In this document: in pieces, positions 8,609-17,040 of the stretch
Position numbering within the stretch: the first letter of the stretch is position 1
Layout: each line of letters begins with the position of its first letter
Assembly (NCBI RefSeq): GCF_037201805.1
Contig: NZ_CP147404.1
Span: forward strand, 2,380,001 to 2,444,000
DNA length: 64,000 bases
Origin: Bacillus sp. FJAT-52991
GTDB taxonomy: Bacteria; Bacillota; Bacilli; Bacillales; Domibacillaceae
Reading direction: 5' to 3'
The notes under the pieces: model-generated
Databases searched by the model: none
What the model was told of the DNA's origin: nothing
What the model saw: only the letters and a program-made list of their open reading frames with translations
Translations under genes and position numbers: made by a program

Positions 8609-9841
8609 TTAATGAATGGCAACCCTTGTTGAACGCAAATGAATCTGTCGAATACAAAAATAAATCATGCTATGTCCCGCTCCTAACACAACAAGCAAAA
8701 TCGGGATACTTTTTTGTTCGTCAAAAAAGACAATAGCTGCTATAAAGGATAAAATAGACGCGATTCTTCCTACATTAAGAAAGATCTCTCGTAACACGAT
8801 ATATTCAATTCGCCTTTCAGCTGCCTCCTTCCCTTGACCGATGACATCGTAAGTCATTGATAAATAAGGAACGAGCAAAAAAGGATAAGCAACAGCAATC
8901 ACAGCGGCATAAATCAGTAACCTTGCATATGTCGGCTCAGGCATGATGATAAACAAAGATAAAAAAAGCATCACGCCACCGGTAAAAATCACTTGCTTTC
9001 GATACTCTTTTTTGATCACTTTCGCGGCTAATGTATAACTGATAAACGAAATCCCTGAGTAGACGAGACCGTACATACCAAGAGCTAGTTCACTATTCGT
9101 TGCCAAAAAGACAAACACGGAAATAATAAAAACGAATACACCTTCTCTTAACCCTTGGAAAAAATGAGCGGTTGTAATGCGCCGCCAATCCACATTCCAT
9201 TTCCTCTCTTCCCAGACAGGTAGGAGGAGAAAGCGACCTTCTGCGCGTCTTCGCTTTAAGAAAAAACTAAACAGTACAGCAATAATAAAGCCCCCAAGCG
9301 ATAATCCAAACACGATGAAATATCCTGTCCCCGAAGCAAAACGACTAATAATAAAACCAGCTAGTATCGGACCAATCATTCCTCCTGTTGAAAACAATGT
9401 CCCCATAAAGCCATTAAAGAAATCCCTTGTGTCAGGTTCTGTAATCTCAAAGGTTAATACATTGAAGGCTAACCAATAAAATCCATAGCCTGCCCCAAGA
9501 AGAATGCCCAACAGTATAAGCCAATTAGAGGCTTGTTCACTAAACGCAAGAACCGCTAAATAAAAAATACCAAGAATCGTAATGCCGATCCTCAATACAA
9601 TCACCCGGTCCACCTTTTTTGCACATTTACCAGCAATAAAAAAGGCAATTGGCTGAATGGCTACCACTGATAAATTGTAAATGGCGAGATCGATAAATTG
9701 GCCCGATTGCTTCCAAAGATAAATATTGACAAAAGTATTCGATAAGGCAACGCTTAGGGAATACAAGCCACCAATAATAAGCAAAATAAACAAGTCTTTC
9801 GTTAAATCCAAATGACTATACCATTTTTTGATCAGCATCAT
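8609..9841 (-). CDS. yqgE: MFS transporter, YqgE-like
   Basis: The 410-residue protein has about twelve hydrophobic segments with a charged central loop (FLKRRRAEGRF) near residue 195, the layout of a major facilitator transporter. The place between pbpA and sodA is that of B. subtilis yqgE. The substrate is unknown; such proteins are often annotated as drug efflux pumps only by similarity. Two adjacent ATG codons (9841 and 9838) follow a GGGGGG run, and either may be used. It is monocistronic between two terminators. Confidence 0.85.
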   Translation of the reverse strand: MMLIKKWYSHLDLTKDLFILLIIGGLYSLSVALSNTFVNIYLWKQSGQFIDLAIYNLSVVAIQPIAFFIAGKCAKKVDRVIVLRIGITILGIFYLAVLAFSEQASNWLILLGILLGAGYGFYWLAFNVLTFEITEPDTRDFFNGFMGTLFSTGGMIGPILAGFIISRFASGTGYFIVFGLSLGGFIIAVLFSFFLKRRRAEGRFLLLPVWEERKWNVDWRRITTAHFFQGLREGVFVFIISVFVFLATNSELALGMYGLVYSGISFISYTLAAKVIKKEYRKQVIFTGGVMLFLSLFIIMPEPTYARLLIYAAVIAVAYPFLLVPYLSMTYDVIGQGKEAAERRIEYIVLREIFLNVGRIASILSFIAAIVFFDEQKSIPILLVVLGAGHSMIYFCIRQIHLRSTRVAIH

Positions 9842-9895
9842 ATGTATCCCCCCTTCCTCACTTATGTTTTGGAGAAAAGGGCGCAGTTATACAAC

Positions 9896-9930
9896 AAAAA
9901 AGACAAGTCATGATCATGACCTGTCTTTTA
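9896..9930 (-). terminator. Terminator after sodA
   Basis: AAAGACAGGTCATG and CATGACTTGTCTTT pair on the minus strand with one mismatch and are followed by T6. It lies 15 bp after the sodA stop. Confidence 0.85.
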
Positions 9931-9944
9931 CTTTAATAAAAAAA

Positions 9945-10553
9945 TTATTTTGCTTCGTTAAAACGCTTTGCTACTTCATCCCAGTTAACAACATTCCAGA
10001 ACGCTTGAATGTAATCTGGACGACGGTTTTGGTAGTTCAAGTAGTACGCATGCTCCCAAACATCAAGACCAAGAACTGGTGTTTTTCCTTCCATTAATGG
10101 AGAGTCTTGATTTGGTGTGCTTGTTACTTCTAGCTCGCCGTTGTTAACAGCAAGCCATGCCCAGCCAGAGCCAAAGCGACCTGCTGCTGCTGCTGCAAAC
10201 TCTTCTTTAAGTTTATCAAGGCTTCCAAATTTGCTGTTAATAGCCTCAGCTAGTTCACCTGTTGGTTCGCCGCCGCCATTTGGAGATAAAAGCTGCCAGA
10301 ATAAAGAGTGGTTAGCATGTCCGCCACCGTTATTGCGCACAGCTGTACGAATCGCTTCAGGAAGAGCATCAATGTCAGCAATTAGTTCTTCAACTGATTT
10401 GCTTGCAAGATCATCATGACCTTGAAGTGCTTCGTTTAATTTTGTTACATATGTGTTATGGTGTTTCGTATGGTGGATATTCATTGTTTCCTTGTCAATA
10501 TGAGGCTCTAATGCATCATAAGCGTAAGGTAATTCTGGTAATTGGTATGCCAT
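9945..10553 (-). CDS. sodA: Superoxide dismutase (Mn/Fe family)
   Basis: This cytoplasmic enzyme converts superoxide to oxygen and hydrogen peroxide. Metal ligands of the Mn/Fe family are visible: His in [10 protein letters not shown] (about residue 27), His in NHSLFW (about 82), and Asp and His in LDVWEHAYY (about 165-169). [11 protein letters not shown] and the C-terminal NRRPDY are family signatures, and the overall pattern fits the manganese form usual in Bacillus. The length is 202 residues. AGGAGGAATTTATT precedes the ATG. A sigma-A-like promoter lies about 50 bp upstream, and it has its own terminator. Confidence 0.97.
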   Translation of the reverse strand: MAYQLPELPYAYDALEPHIDKETMNIHHTKHHNTYVTKLNEALQGHDDLASKSVEELIADIDALPEAIRTAVRNNGGGHANHSLFWQLLSPNGGGEPTGELAEAINSKFGSLDKLKEEFAAAAAGRFGSGWAWLAVNNGELEVTSTPNQDSPLMEGKTPVLGLDVWEHAYYLNYQNRRPDYIQAFWNVVNWDEVAKRFNEAK

Positions 10554-10601
10554 AATAAATTCCTCCTATGTAGGTTAATTTTTTCTTATCTTTCATCATT
10601 T

Positions 10602-10630
10602 AGATTACCAAAATAGAACGATTCTTTCAA
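10602..10630 (-). promoter_or_regulatory. Sigma-A-type promoter of sodA
   Basis: On the minus strand TTGAAA and TAATCT are separated by exactly 17 bases, about 50 bp before the sodA start. The match is five of six for the -35 and four of six for the -10. Confidence 0.65.
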
Positions 10631-10709
10631 TTGTTAAGCGTTACGAATTCAAGAAAAATCATTAAGTTTTCTATACTCTCCTTTCACAAAGGAGATGTTA
10701 AATGATAAT

Positions 10710-10727
10710 GTTGATTTTTGACTCATT
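10710..10727. repeat. Copy of an intergenic motif also found at 35820 and 48640
   Basis: GTTGATTTTTGACTCATT occurs here and, identically, at 35820-35837. A related form occurs at 48636-48675. All three lie between genes. Confidence 0.6.
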
Positions 10728-10751
10728 CATGCAGCATCGTTGAAAGCCTCC

Positions 10752-10804
10752 AAAAAAGGGCGAACTCCTTATTGTCATGCGACAAATGTGAGTTCGCCCT
10801 TTTA
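10752..10804. terminator. Terminator after the Na/Pi cotransporter gene
   Basis: AAAAGGGCGAACTC and GAGTTCGCCCTTTT form a 14-bp stem around a 24-base loop, with T-rich flanks on both strands. It lies just after the stop of the minus-strand gene at 10815. Confidence 0.85.
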
Positions 10805-10814
10805 TTCATAAAAC

Positions 10815-12449
10815 TTATAAACCTCTAATACCAAGAACCGATTCAGCAATATTTACTGCGTGGTCACCCATTCTCTCCAAGTTGCTAATAATGTCCACAA
10901 ACACAATTCCTGCCTGTGCTGTACAAGCCCCTTCTGTCAGGCGTAAAATATGCTGCTTGCGCAATTTTCTTTCCATTTTGTCAATTAAATCTTCATTCGC
11001 AGCCACTTCGCGAGCCAATTGCAAATTATTTTCATCGAGTGCTTGAACTGATTTTCTGACCGTATCAATTGTTAATTTAAACATTTCCTCAAGTTCTGTC
11101 ATCGCTTGATCAGTAATCTTCACTTTATTTGTTTGTTGATAATCAACAAGCTCTAAAATATTTTCAAAATGGTCACCAATTCGTTCTATATCGCGCACAG
11201 TATCCATTAATAAGGAATGTCTTTCTGATTCTGCCTCAGATAATGAAGTACCTGATAAATCAATTAAATAATCAGTAATCTTTCTATCTAAATTATTTAA
11301 TGAATCTTCAATTTGAGCTGATCTTTCTGAATGCTTTTGCTGTTTTGTTTTTAAATACTCATGCGTCTCTTCCATCCCTTTAACAGCAATTTGCCCCATA
11401 TTAATCACTTCTTCCTTTGCTTGACCAAGAGCAATAGAAGGAGACTGTTCAATAAAAATAGGATCGAGATGTTTGGCTTTATAATCAAAGACAACATCTT
11501 CACCAGGAATTAACTTCGTCACAATCATTGCCAACACACCAACAAACGGTAATTGAATGAGTGTATTGGTAACATTAAAGGTACCATGAGCAAAAGCAAT
11601 CGTCATCTTCGGATCAAGATCAAGTGCACCGGTTAAATAAGTTATAAACTGTGTAAACAACGGTAAAATAAGCAAGAAAATTGCCGTCCCAATCAAGTTA
11701 AATAGAACGTGAGTAGCGGCTGCTCTTCTTGCCGCAACAGATGCCCCAATAGACGCTAATACCGCAGTAATTGTCGTTCCGATATTGTCACCGAAAAGAA
11801 CAGGTAACGCCGCATTTAAATCCAATAAACCTTCAGCAAATAAACTTTGTAAAATTCCAATCGTCGCACTAGAACTTTGTACGATTACTGTAAAGATTGT
11901 GCCTACAACCACTCCTAAGATAGGATTCGCACTCATGTTTACAGTCAATTCATGGAAAGACTCTAATTGACTTAAAGGCTTCATTCCATTACTCATGAGC
12001 TCTAATCCATAGAAGAGAGCACCAAATCCAAAGAAAATCATTCCAACATTATGGATTCGTTTACTTTTAAAGAAGAAAATTAAAATTGCACCGATCGCTA
12101 ATATTGGTAGAGCGTATTCACCTACATCAATTCCAATAATAAAAGCTGTCACCGTTGTTCCAATATTCGCTCCCATAATGACACCAATTGCTTGCTTCAA
12201 TGTCATAAACCCAGCACTTACAAGTCCAACAGTAATAACGGTGGTTGCTGAACTACTTTGAATAAGTACGGTAACCAGTACCCCTGCTAACACACCCATC
12301 AAAGGATTGGTTGTGAAACGATCTAGGATGTCCCGGAGTCGATCTCCAGCCGATTGTTGCAATCCGTCTCCCATTAGCTTTATTCCGTACAAGAATATCC
12401 CTAGTCCACCCAAAAACTGAAAGAGCATTTCCTGGACATTGATTTCCAT
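10815..12449 (-). CDS. Na/Pi cotransporter family protein with PhoU-like domain
   Basis: The first about 310 residues are a sodium-phosphate cotransporter core made of two inverted repeats, each with the substrate motif QSSSAT (about residues 64 and 190). The C-terminal about 200 residues are helical and PhoU-like (ERIGDHFENILELVDY and NLERMGDHAVNIAES). Bacterial relatives move phosphate, and in some cases the PhoU-like part is thought to regulate that flux. The gene is monocistronic with its own terminator. Because no phoU follows the pst operon in this window, the fused PhoU-like domain is notable, but a role in Pho signalling is only a guess. Confidence 0.9.
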   Translation of the reverse strand: MEINVQEMLFQFLGGLGIFLYGIKLMGDGLQQSAGDRLRDILDRFTTNPLMGVLAGVLVTVLIQSSSATTVITVGLVSAGFMTLKQAIGVIMGANIGTTVTAFIIGIDVGEYALPILAIGAILIFFFKSKRIHNVGMIFFGFGALFYGLELMSNGMKPLSQLESFHELTVNMSANPILGVVVGTIFTVIVQSSSATIGILQSLFAEGLLDLNAALPVLFGDNIGTTITAVLASIGASVAARRAAATHVLFNLIGTAIFLLILPLFTQFITYLTGALDLDPKMTIAFAHGTFNVTNTLIQLPFVGVLAMIVTKLIPGEDVVFDYKAKHLDPIFIEQSPSIALGQAKEEVINMGQIAVKGMEETHEYLKTKQQKHSERSAQIEDSLNNLDRKITDYLIDLSGTSLSEAESERHSLLMDTVRDIERIGDHFENILELVDYQQTNKVKITDQAMTELEEMFKLTIDTVRKSVQALDENNLQLAREVAANEDLIDKMERKLRKQHILRLTEGACTAQAGIVFVDIISNLERMGDHAVNIAESVLGIRGL

Positions 12450-12657
12450 TTCTCCAACTCCTAATCAATTGAATTCGACAAAACTTGCAAACCCTCTACA
12501 ATTATTAATAAATTATGAGTTAAATGTAAATAACCTCAACTTAAAATTTACAATTGATTAACAAAAGGGTGGTTTTATTACATTTATGTTACAAAAAATG
12601 AATAGTGGCTTTCTTTGCTAAGTTTACATACAATAGAATCATAAGGAGGAAACCATC

Positions 12658-13431
12658 GTGAATATTTTTCAGCAGTTCATTAAAAGCTTATATTCCCCTA
12701 AACATATTGGCTTTTTTCGTTTTCAAGGAATTGGTCAAACGATTAGCTATGTGTTTTTTGTCATGCTCATTTCTTGCTCACCCTTTGTGATCTACTCTAC
12801 TCACATGACTACAAGTGTACTAGGCGACTTGCAAACATCTATTAAGAAAGATCTTCCTTCGTTTACCATTGAGGATGGCATATTAACATCTTCATTTACT
12901 AAGACAAAGGTCGCTCAAAATGGCGACACGGAAATCATTTTTGATCCTTCAGGCACCGTTTCTGCCATCGATATTCAAAACAAAGAGCAAGCTATAGGAC
13001 TTTTAAAAAATGAAATCGTTTTATCCATTCAGGGACAAACCCAATCTTTTCCTTACCTATTTCCCACTGCGAAGAATGTAACAAACGAACAAGTGGTGTC
13101 ATACATCGACACATTGCAATCCTATTTAGTTATATTTCTACCAGTATTATTTTTAATGTATTATTTATTTGTTTCTGCTGTTGGATTCATTAAAGTCTCC
13201 ATCTTTGCCGCATTGGGATCATTGATGAATAAAGGACTTAAAAGAAAGATAGAGTATCGTCATAGCTTTCGGATAGCCGCCTACGCGATCACACCATCGA
13301 TTGTCATTATGACCATTCTTGGTTTCGCACATATCCAGCTTCCTTATAGCTTTTTACTAAACTGGTTGCTAACGATCCTCATGATGTATTTCACCATCCG
13401 AGCAATCCCGCTTCCAAAATCTAAAATTTAA
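12658..13431 (+). CDS. yqgB: DUF1189 membrane protein YqgB
   Basis: The 257-residue protein has a transmembrane segment near 30-46, a soluble region of about 100 residues (strand-rich, TIEDGILTSS), and three or four hydrophobic segments from about 155 to 250. The layout and the opening NIFQQFIKSLYSPKHI are those of DUF1189 proteins. B. subtilis yqgB holds the same position. The start is a GTG at 12658 with AAGGAGGAAACC just upstream. No function is known. Confidence 0.85.
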   Translation: MNIFQQFIKSLYSPKHIGFFRFQGIGQTISYVFFVMLISCSPFVIYSTHMTTSVLGDLQTSIKKDLPSFTIEDGILTSSFTKTKVAQNGDTEIIFDPSGTVSAIDIQNKEQAIGLLKNEIVLSIQGQTQSFPYLFPTAKNVTNEQVVSYIDTLQSYLVIFLPVLFLMYYLFVSAVGFIKVSIFAALGSLMNKGLKRKIEYRHSFRIAAYAITPSIVIMTILGFAHIQLPYSFLLNWLLTILMMYFTIRAIPLPKSKI

Positions 13432-13441
13432 CCAAACATTC

Positions 13442-13489
13442 GCTGAGGCGATCCCTAGAACAACGCATGGGATCGCCTCAGCTTTTATT
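13442..13489 (+). terminator. Terminator after yqgB
   Basis: GCTGAGGCGATCCC pairs perfectly with GGGATCGCCTCAGC around a 13-base loop, followed by TTTTATT. It lies 10 bp after the yqgB stop. Confidence 0.92.
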
Positions 13490-13529
13490 ATGGTCATTTA
13501 TTTGCAGGACAAGCATATATTCATAATAA

Positions 13530-13732
13530 AGTGAAACTTCAATCAGTGGGGGGCTTCATCCCCCACTGATAAAAGAAGAACAAAGGCTAAAGTCGCAACA
13601 TCCTGTTGCAACGCCTTTGTAACCTGCATCGTGCAGGCCCGAACGGATCGGCTGTTGATCCCTCACCTACATACCGGCGCTTCTTCTGCCATGTTGAGGT
13701 GGGGGTCTTATAGCCCGTTAATGCGGGATAAA
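13530..13732 (-). mobile_element. Orphan structured element, IS200/IS605-like
   Basis: The roughly 200 bp between yqgB and yqfZ contain no credible gene but are packed with palindromes. CAGTGGGGG/CCCCCACTG is at 13544-13568. ACAAAGGC/GCCTTTGT encloses GCAACA/TGTTGC at 13580-13620. CCTGCATCGTGCAGG is at 13624-13638, and CCCGCATTAACGGGC is at 13713-13727 on the minus strand. GC content is higher than in the surroundings. A terminal hairpin with a CCCCCAC stem plus dense internal structure resembles the ends and guide-RNA regions of IS200/IS605 transposons. No transposase or TnpB gene is present, so I read it as a solo or non-autonomous remnant on the minus strand. The family name is an inference. 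Confidence 0.45.
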
Positions 13733-13746
13733 AGAGGAGGGAGCAT

Positions 13747-14070
13747 ATGAAGAATTTTATCTTTTTTGTGATTTTATTAATAGTGTTAGCCGGCACATGG
13801 AATGATTTAACAAGAGGTTCCCTTCCACAAAAAGACCCATCTGTTATCCATGAAAAAGAAAGTTCTCCTGCAACCAACACCTCTATCCCTTCTCAAACAG
13901 TTAAAATCAAAGGCGGAGACACCGTTCTATCGATTCTAGAGGAAATACACAATGGGAAGCTACCTGTTGACATTTCACAAGCCGTCAACGATTTCAGTCA
14001 ATTAAACAAAGGAATCACACCTGAACAAGTACAAATCGGACAATCCTATCAATTTCCGATTTATGAATAA
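13747..14070 (+). CDS. yqfZ: LysM-like domain protein YqfZ
   Basis: The 107-residue product has an N-terminal transmembrane or signal segment (about 3-18), a polar linker rich in Ser, Thr and Pro, and a C-terminal domain (VKIKGGDTVLSILEEI to IGQSYQFPIY) that looks like a LysM fold, with GDTV near its start and an N-x-G-I-x-P segment. It would display a peptidoglycan-binding module outside the membrane. AGAGGAGGGAGC precedes the ATG. Its place just before ispG equals that of B. subtilis yqfZ. The structured element lies immediately upstream, so its promoter may be inside or beyond that element. Confidence 0.8.
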   Translation: MKNFIFFVILLIVLAGTWNDLTRGSLPQKDPSVIHEKESSPATNTSIPSQTVKIKGGDTVLSILEEIHNGKLPVDISQAVNDFSQLNKGITPEQVQIGQSYQFPIYE

Positions 14071-14171
14071 ACATTTTCACTAGCCATTTTCTTGTCATAT
14101 GTGTTCAAATACTGGTACAATTACTTATTGAAGAAGCTTTTTATTAGATCTTATAAAGGAGCGAATCACCA

Positions 14172-15272
14172 TTGAGTGAAATCACCCATCGTTCAAATAC
14201 CCGTCCCGTTAAAGTTGGCGATTTAACTATTGGCGGAAGCAATGAACTATTTATTCAAAGCATGACTACAACAAAAACTCACGATGTCGAAGCCACAGTC
14301 AAGGAAATTCATCGCCTTGAAGAAGCAGGCTGTCAAATCGTTCGCGTCGCTTGTCCTGATGAGCGTGCCGCGGATGCCATTGCTGATATAAAAAGACAAA
14401 TTAATATTCCATTAGTGGCCGATATTCATTTTGATTATAAACTCGCCTTAAAAGCCATTGAAGGTGGTGTAGATAAGATTCGGATCAACCCAGGAAACAT
14501 TGGGCGCCGCGAGAAAGTCGAAGCGGTTGTTAATGCCGCTAAAGCAAAAGGCATTCCGATTCGAATTGGTGTCAATGCCGGAAGCTTGGAGCGCAAAATT
14601 TTAGAAAAATATGGTTACCCTACCGCGGATGGCATGGTAGAGAGCGCGCTACACCATATTAAAATTTTGGAAGATCTAGATTTTCACGATATTATCGTTT
14701 CCATGAAGGCATCGGATGTGAATCTTGCCATTGAAGCGTACGAAAAAGCGGCACGCGCCTTCGATTACCCGCTTCACCTCGGTATTACCGAATCTGGTAC
14801 GCTATTTGCTGGTACCGTCAAAAGTGCAGCTGGCCTCGGAGCAATACTAAGCAAAGGAATCGGGAATACATTACGTATTTCTTTAAGTGCCGATCCTGTT
14901 GAGGAAGTGAAAGTGGCAAGAGAGTTATTAAAATCTTTCGGCCTATCCTCTAACGCAGCGACATTAATTTCATGCCCTACTTGCGGACGAATTGAAATTG
15001 ATTTGATCAGCATTGCCAATGAAGTGGAAGAATATATCCAGAAAATTAAAGCACCGATTAAAGTAGCCGTCCTAGGATGCGCTGTAAACGGTCCTGGAGA
15101 AGCACGGGAAGCTGATATTGGCATCGCTGGAGCAAGAGGCGAAGGATTACTGTTCCGTAAAGGAAAAACTGTTCGAAAAGTACCTGAAGAAACAATGGTA
15201 GAAGAGTTAAAAAAAGAAATTGACAAAATTGCCGAAGAGTATCTCCAAAATCAAGAAGCGAAATCAATATAA
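14172..15272 (+). CDS. ispG: 4-hydroxy-3-methylbut-2-en-1-yl diphosphate synthase IspG
   Basis: IspG catalyses the reductive step from methylerythritol cyclodiphosphate to HMBPP in the MEP isoprenoid pathway, using a 4Fe-4S cluster. The N-terminal barrel shows [13 protein letters not shown] and [14 protein letters not shown]. The cluster cysteines lie in [12 protein letters not shown] (about residues 268-271), with the third in [11 protein letters not shown] (about 303). The 366-residue length is normal. The start is TTG at 14172 with AAAGGAGCG upstream. ispH, the next enzyme of the pathway, is about 8 kb downstream. A stem-loop repeat follows the stop and may serve as terminator. Confidence 0.97.
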   Translation: MSEITHRSNTRPVKVGDLTIGGSNELFIQSMTTTKTHDVEATVKEIHRLEEAGCQIVRVACPDERAADAIADIKRQINIPLVADIHFDYKLALKAIEGGVDKIRINPGNIGRREKVEAVVNAAKAKGIPIRIGVNAGSLERKILEKYGYPTADGMVESALHHIKILEDLDFHDIIVSMKASDVNLAIEAYEKAARAFDYPLHLGITESGTLFAGTVKSAAGLGAILSKGIGNTLRISLSADPVEEVKVARELLKSFGLSSNAATLISCPTCGRIEIDLISIANEVEEYIQKIKAPIKVAVLGCAVNGPGEAREADIGIAGARGEGLLFRKGKTVRKVPEETMVEELKKEIDKIAEEYLQNQEAKSI

Positions 15273-15420
15273 AAAGGGGGTATCCCAAAAGTCTGCGTCG
15301 CAAACTTTTGGGACGATACTTCTTATTTGAAAATGCCATTAAATTAGGTTTTTTGCACCTGTCGCTTTCGGTGCAGAAAAGAGACCGTCTCAACTACTTA
15401 TGAGACGGTCCCTTTTGCTC
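15273..15420 (+). repeat. Dispersed triple stem-loop repeat, copy 1
   Basis: This segment between convergent ispG and yqfX matches the last about 125 bases of the window in inverse orientation. It contains three hairpins in order: TCCCAAAAGT/ACTTTTGGGA (15283-15313), GCACC/GGTGC (about 15355-15375), and GACCGTCTCA/TGAGACGGTC (about 15382-15410) followed by CCTTTT. The last can act as a terminator for ispG. Confidence 0.8.
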
Positions 15421-15436
15421 CTTTTTAAACATCATC

Positions 15437-15790
15437 TTAGAAAAAGCGAAACGGAAGAATAAATAAACCAACTACAAGAGCGACAACACCGATCCCAATC
15501 GCCCATGCTCCAAGCCCTTCTGCGCCTTTTCTTCTAGCCATGAACCCTAACACTACACCTATAGCTCCGAATAATACAGGAAGCATGAAAAGCGCAATAA
15601 TGGAGGAAATTAAGCCAGCATAACCTAGCCCACGTCCTCCCTCCTCTTCGCCAACGTCTCGGTCTACTTCTCGAGTATCATCTCGTCGAAAAGGAATAGG
15701 CTCAGCAATTTCTGCAGCAGTTTCTTCTCGCATAGGTTTCATATCTGTGTCATTTACATACCGATTCTTATCATTGGTTTCATCTTTCAC
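15437..15790 (-). CDS. yqfX: Small membrane protein YqfX (DUF4190-like)
   Basis: The 117-residue product has a charged, acidic N-terminal half (residues 1-52, including EVDRDVGEEEGG) and two hydrophobic segments (about 55-80 and 93-115) separated by a short ARRKGAEG loop. The two-helix hairpin with a G-rich first helix is typical of DUF4190-type proteins, and the location matches B. subtilis yqfX. The start ATG at 15790 has GGGGGATGAACAG upstream. Function is unknown. Confidence 0.8.
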   Translation of the reverse strand: MKDETNDKNRYVNDTDMKPMREETAAEIAEPIPFRRDDTREVDRDVGEEEGGRGLGYAGLISSIIALFMLPVLFGAIGVVLGFMARRKGAEGLGAWAIGIGVVALVVGLFILPFRFF

Positions 15791-15940
15791 TGTTCATCCC
15801 CCACTTTCACAATTTGAGGAGCATTGTTATTGTGTGCGAGAAAAAAGAATTTATTCAAAACTGTCATTCCTTCACATAACAATCGTCGAAAAAATATGTT
15901 ACACTTTTGGGAAGAGTGAACAAAGTAAGGAGCAAACATA

Positions 15941-16522
15941 ATGAAACAGAAACGTTTTGGTATCGATATTGACGGAACAGTTACTTGTCCCACTAGCCTA
16001 GTTCCATTTATTAATCAAGATTTTTCCATGAATATAACGTTGAAGGATATAAAAAAATATGATTTATCAGAAGCGCTCAATATTCCTGCTGATCGATTCC
16101 GTGACTGGTTTGATGAACGAGAGCCCATCATTTATGAGAACTCACCGATTGCCCCGGGCGCTAAAGAAGTATTAGATAGCTGGAAGCAGCAATTTGAATT
16201 ATTTTTTATTAGTGCACGGAGAAATCATTTACAACATGTGACGGAGAAATGGTTCCATGAACATGATCTTCAATATGATCATATTGAATTAATTGGTTCG
16301 CATGACAAAATTAAAGCTGCTAAAAAATATCAAGTCGATATTTTCTTTGAAGATAAACATGACAATGCCGTCAGCATTCATGAAGAACTTCATATTCCTG
16401 TGATGCTATTTAACACACCTTATAATCAAGATCCTGTCCCTAACGGAGTCATTCGTGTAGATAACTGGGCACAAGCGAAACAATGGGTGCAAAACTGGTG
16501 CAACTATTCTGTCACCCTCTAA
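15941..16522 (+). CDS. yqfW: HAD-like putative nucleotidase YqfW
   Basis: The 193-residue protein opens with the HAD motif I sequence GIDIDGTV (Asp nucleophile at about residue 9), then a cap region, motif II ISARRN (about 87) and the acidic motif EDKHDN (about 146). This fits the deoxyribonucleotidase-like family called YqfW. The expected reaction is dephosphorylation of a nucleotide-like substrate, but the substrate is not known. AAGGAGCAAAC precedes the ATG. It converges on zur with a terminator between. Confidence 0.85.
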   Translation: MKQKRFGIDIDGTVTCPTSLVPFINQDFSMNITLKDIKKYDLSEALNIPADRFRDWFDEREPIIYENSPIAPGAKEVLDSWKQQFELFFISARRNHLQHVTEKWFHEHDLQYDHIELIGSHDKIKAAKKYQVDIFFEDKHDNAVSIHEELHIPVMLFNTPYNQDPVPNGVIRVDNWAQAKQWVQNWCNYSVTL

Positions 16523-16542
16523 AAGAAACGCCAATCAAGCAT

Positions 16543-16585
16543 AAAAGCCTGATCTTCCACTGTATAGCGGAGAGACCAGGCTTTT
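16543..16585. terminator. Bidirectional terminator between yqfW and zur
   Basis: AAAAGCCTGATC and GACCAGGCTTTT form a nearly perfect stem around a longer loop, with A and T runs on both sides suited to both converging transcripts. Confidence 0.8.
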
Positions 16586-16611
16586 ACAATAACTGCATTT
16601 TACGATGAATA

Positions 16612-17034
16612 CTATGATGCCTTGCATTCCGGACAAGTTCCATAAATTTCAAACTTATGTCCTGAGATTTCATATTCATTTAGTTCATCGATATGATCCA
16701 TCGGGCATAGATGAATCTCTTTTGTTTTTCCGCATACCATGCAGATAAAATGATGGTGATGCTTAGAGTGAGAACAGGTAAAACGAAAATGACGCTCTCC
16801 AGACAATTCTGTTTCTTCAAGAATCCCCATGTCCACAAACAAGGACAAATTCCGATAAATGGTATCGAAACTAAGCCCTGGATAATCCACTTTCATTTCC
16901 TCAAGCACATCTTTAGCTGTTAAATATTTATCCGCCCTAGCAAACAACGAAAGCATTTCTTCTCGCTTCCCCGTCTGCTTATACCCCTTTGCTTTTAAAA
17001 GCTCCATTGCCTGAGTTAAATTCATTTTATTCAC
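16612..17034 (-). CDS. zur: Zinc uptake regulator Zur (Fur family)
   Basis: Zur represses zinc-uptake genes when zinc is plentiful. The 140 residues contain a winged-helix DNA-binding half (recognition region [19 protein letters not shown], about 53-72) and a metal-binding half with [21 protein letters not shown] and a second CxxC near the C-terminus (TCPEC). The two CxxC pairs form the structural zinc site. It starts 6 bp after the znuB stop, so it is very probably the third gene of a znuC-znuB-zur operon and regulates its own transcription through the Zur-box-like site before znuC. GGGGTGAATAA precedes the ATG. Confidence 0.93.
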   Translation of the reverse strand: MNKMNLTQAMELLKAKGYKQTGKREEMLSLFARADKYLTAKDVLEEMKVDYPGLSFDTIYRNLSLFVDMGILEETELSGERHFRFTCSHSKHHHHFICMVCGKTKEIHLCPMDHIDELNEYEISGHKFEIYGTCPECKAS

Positions 17035-17040
17035 CCCATA

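Noticed and set aside
13587..13880. Minus-strand open frame of 97 codons over the structured element and the start of yqfZ
   Set aside because: It covers several palindromes and the yqfZ gene in antisense, has no ribosome site and shows no domain pattern.
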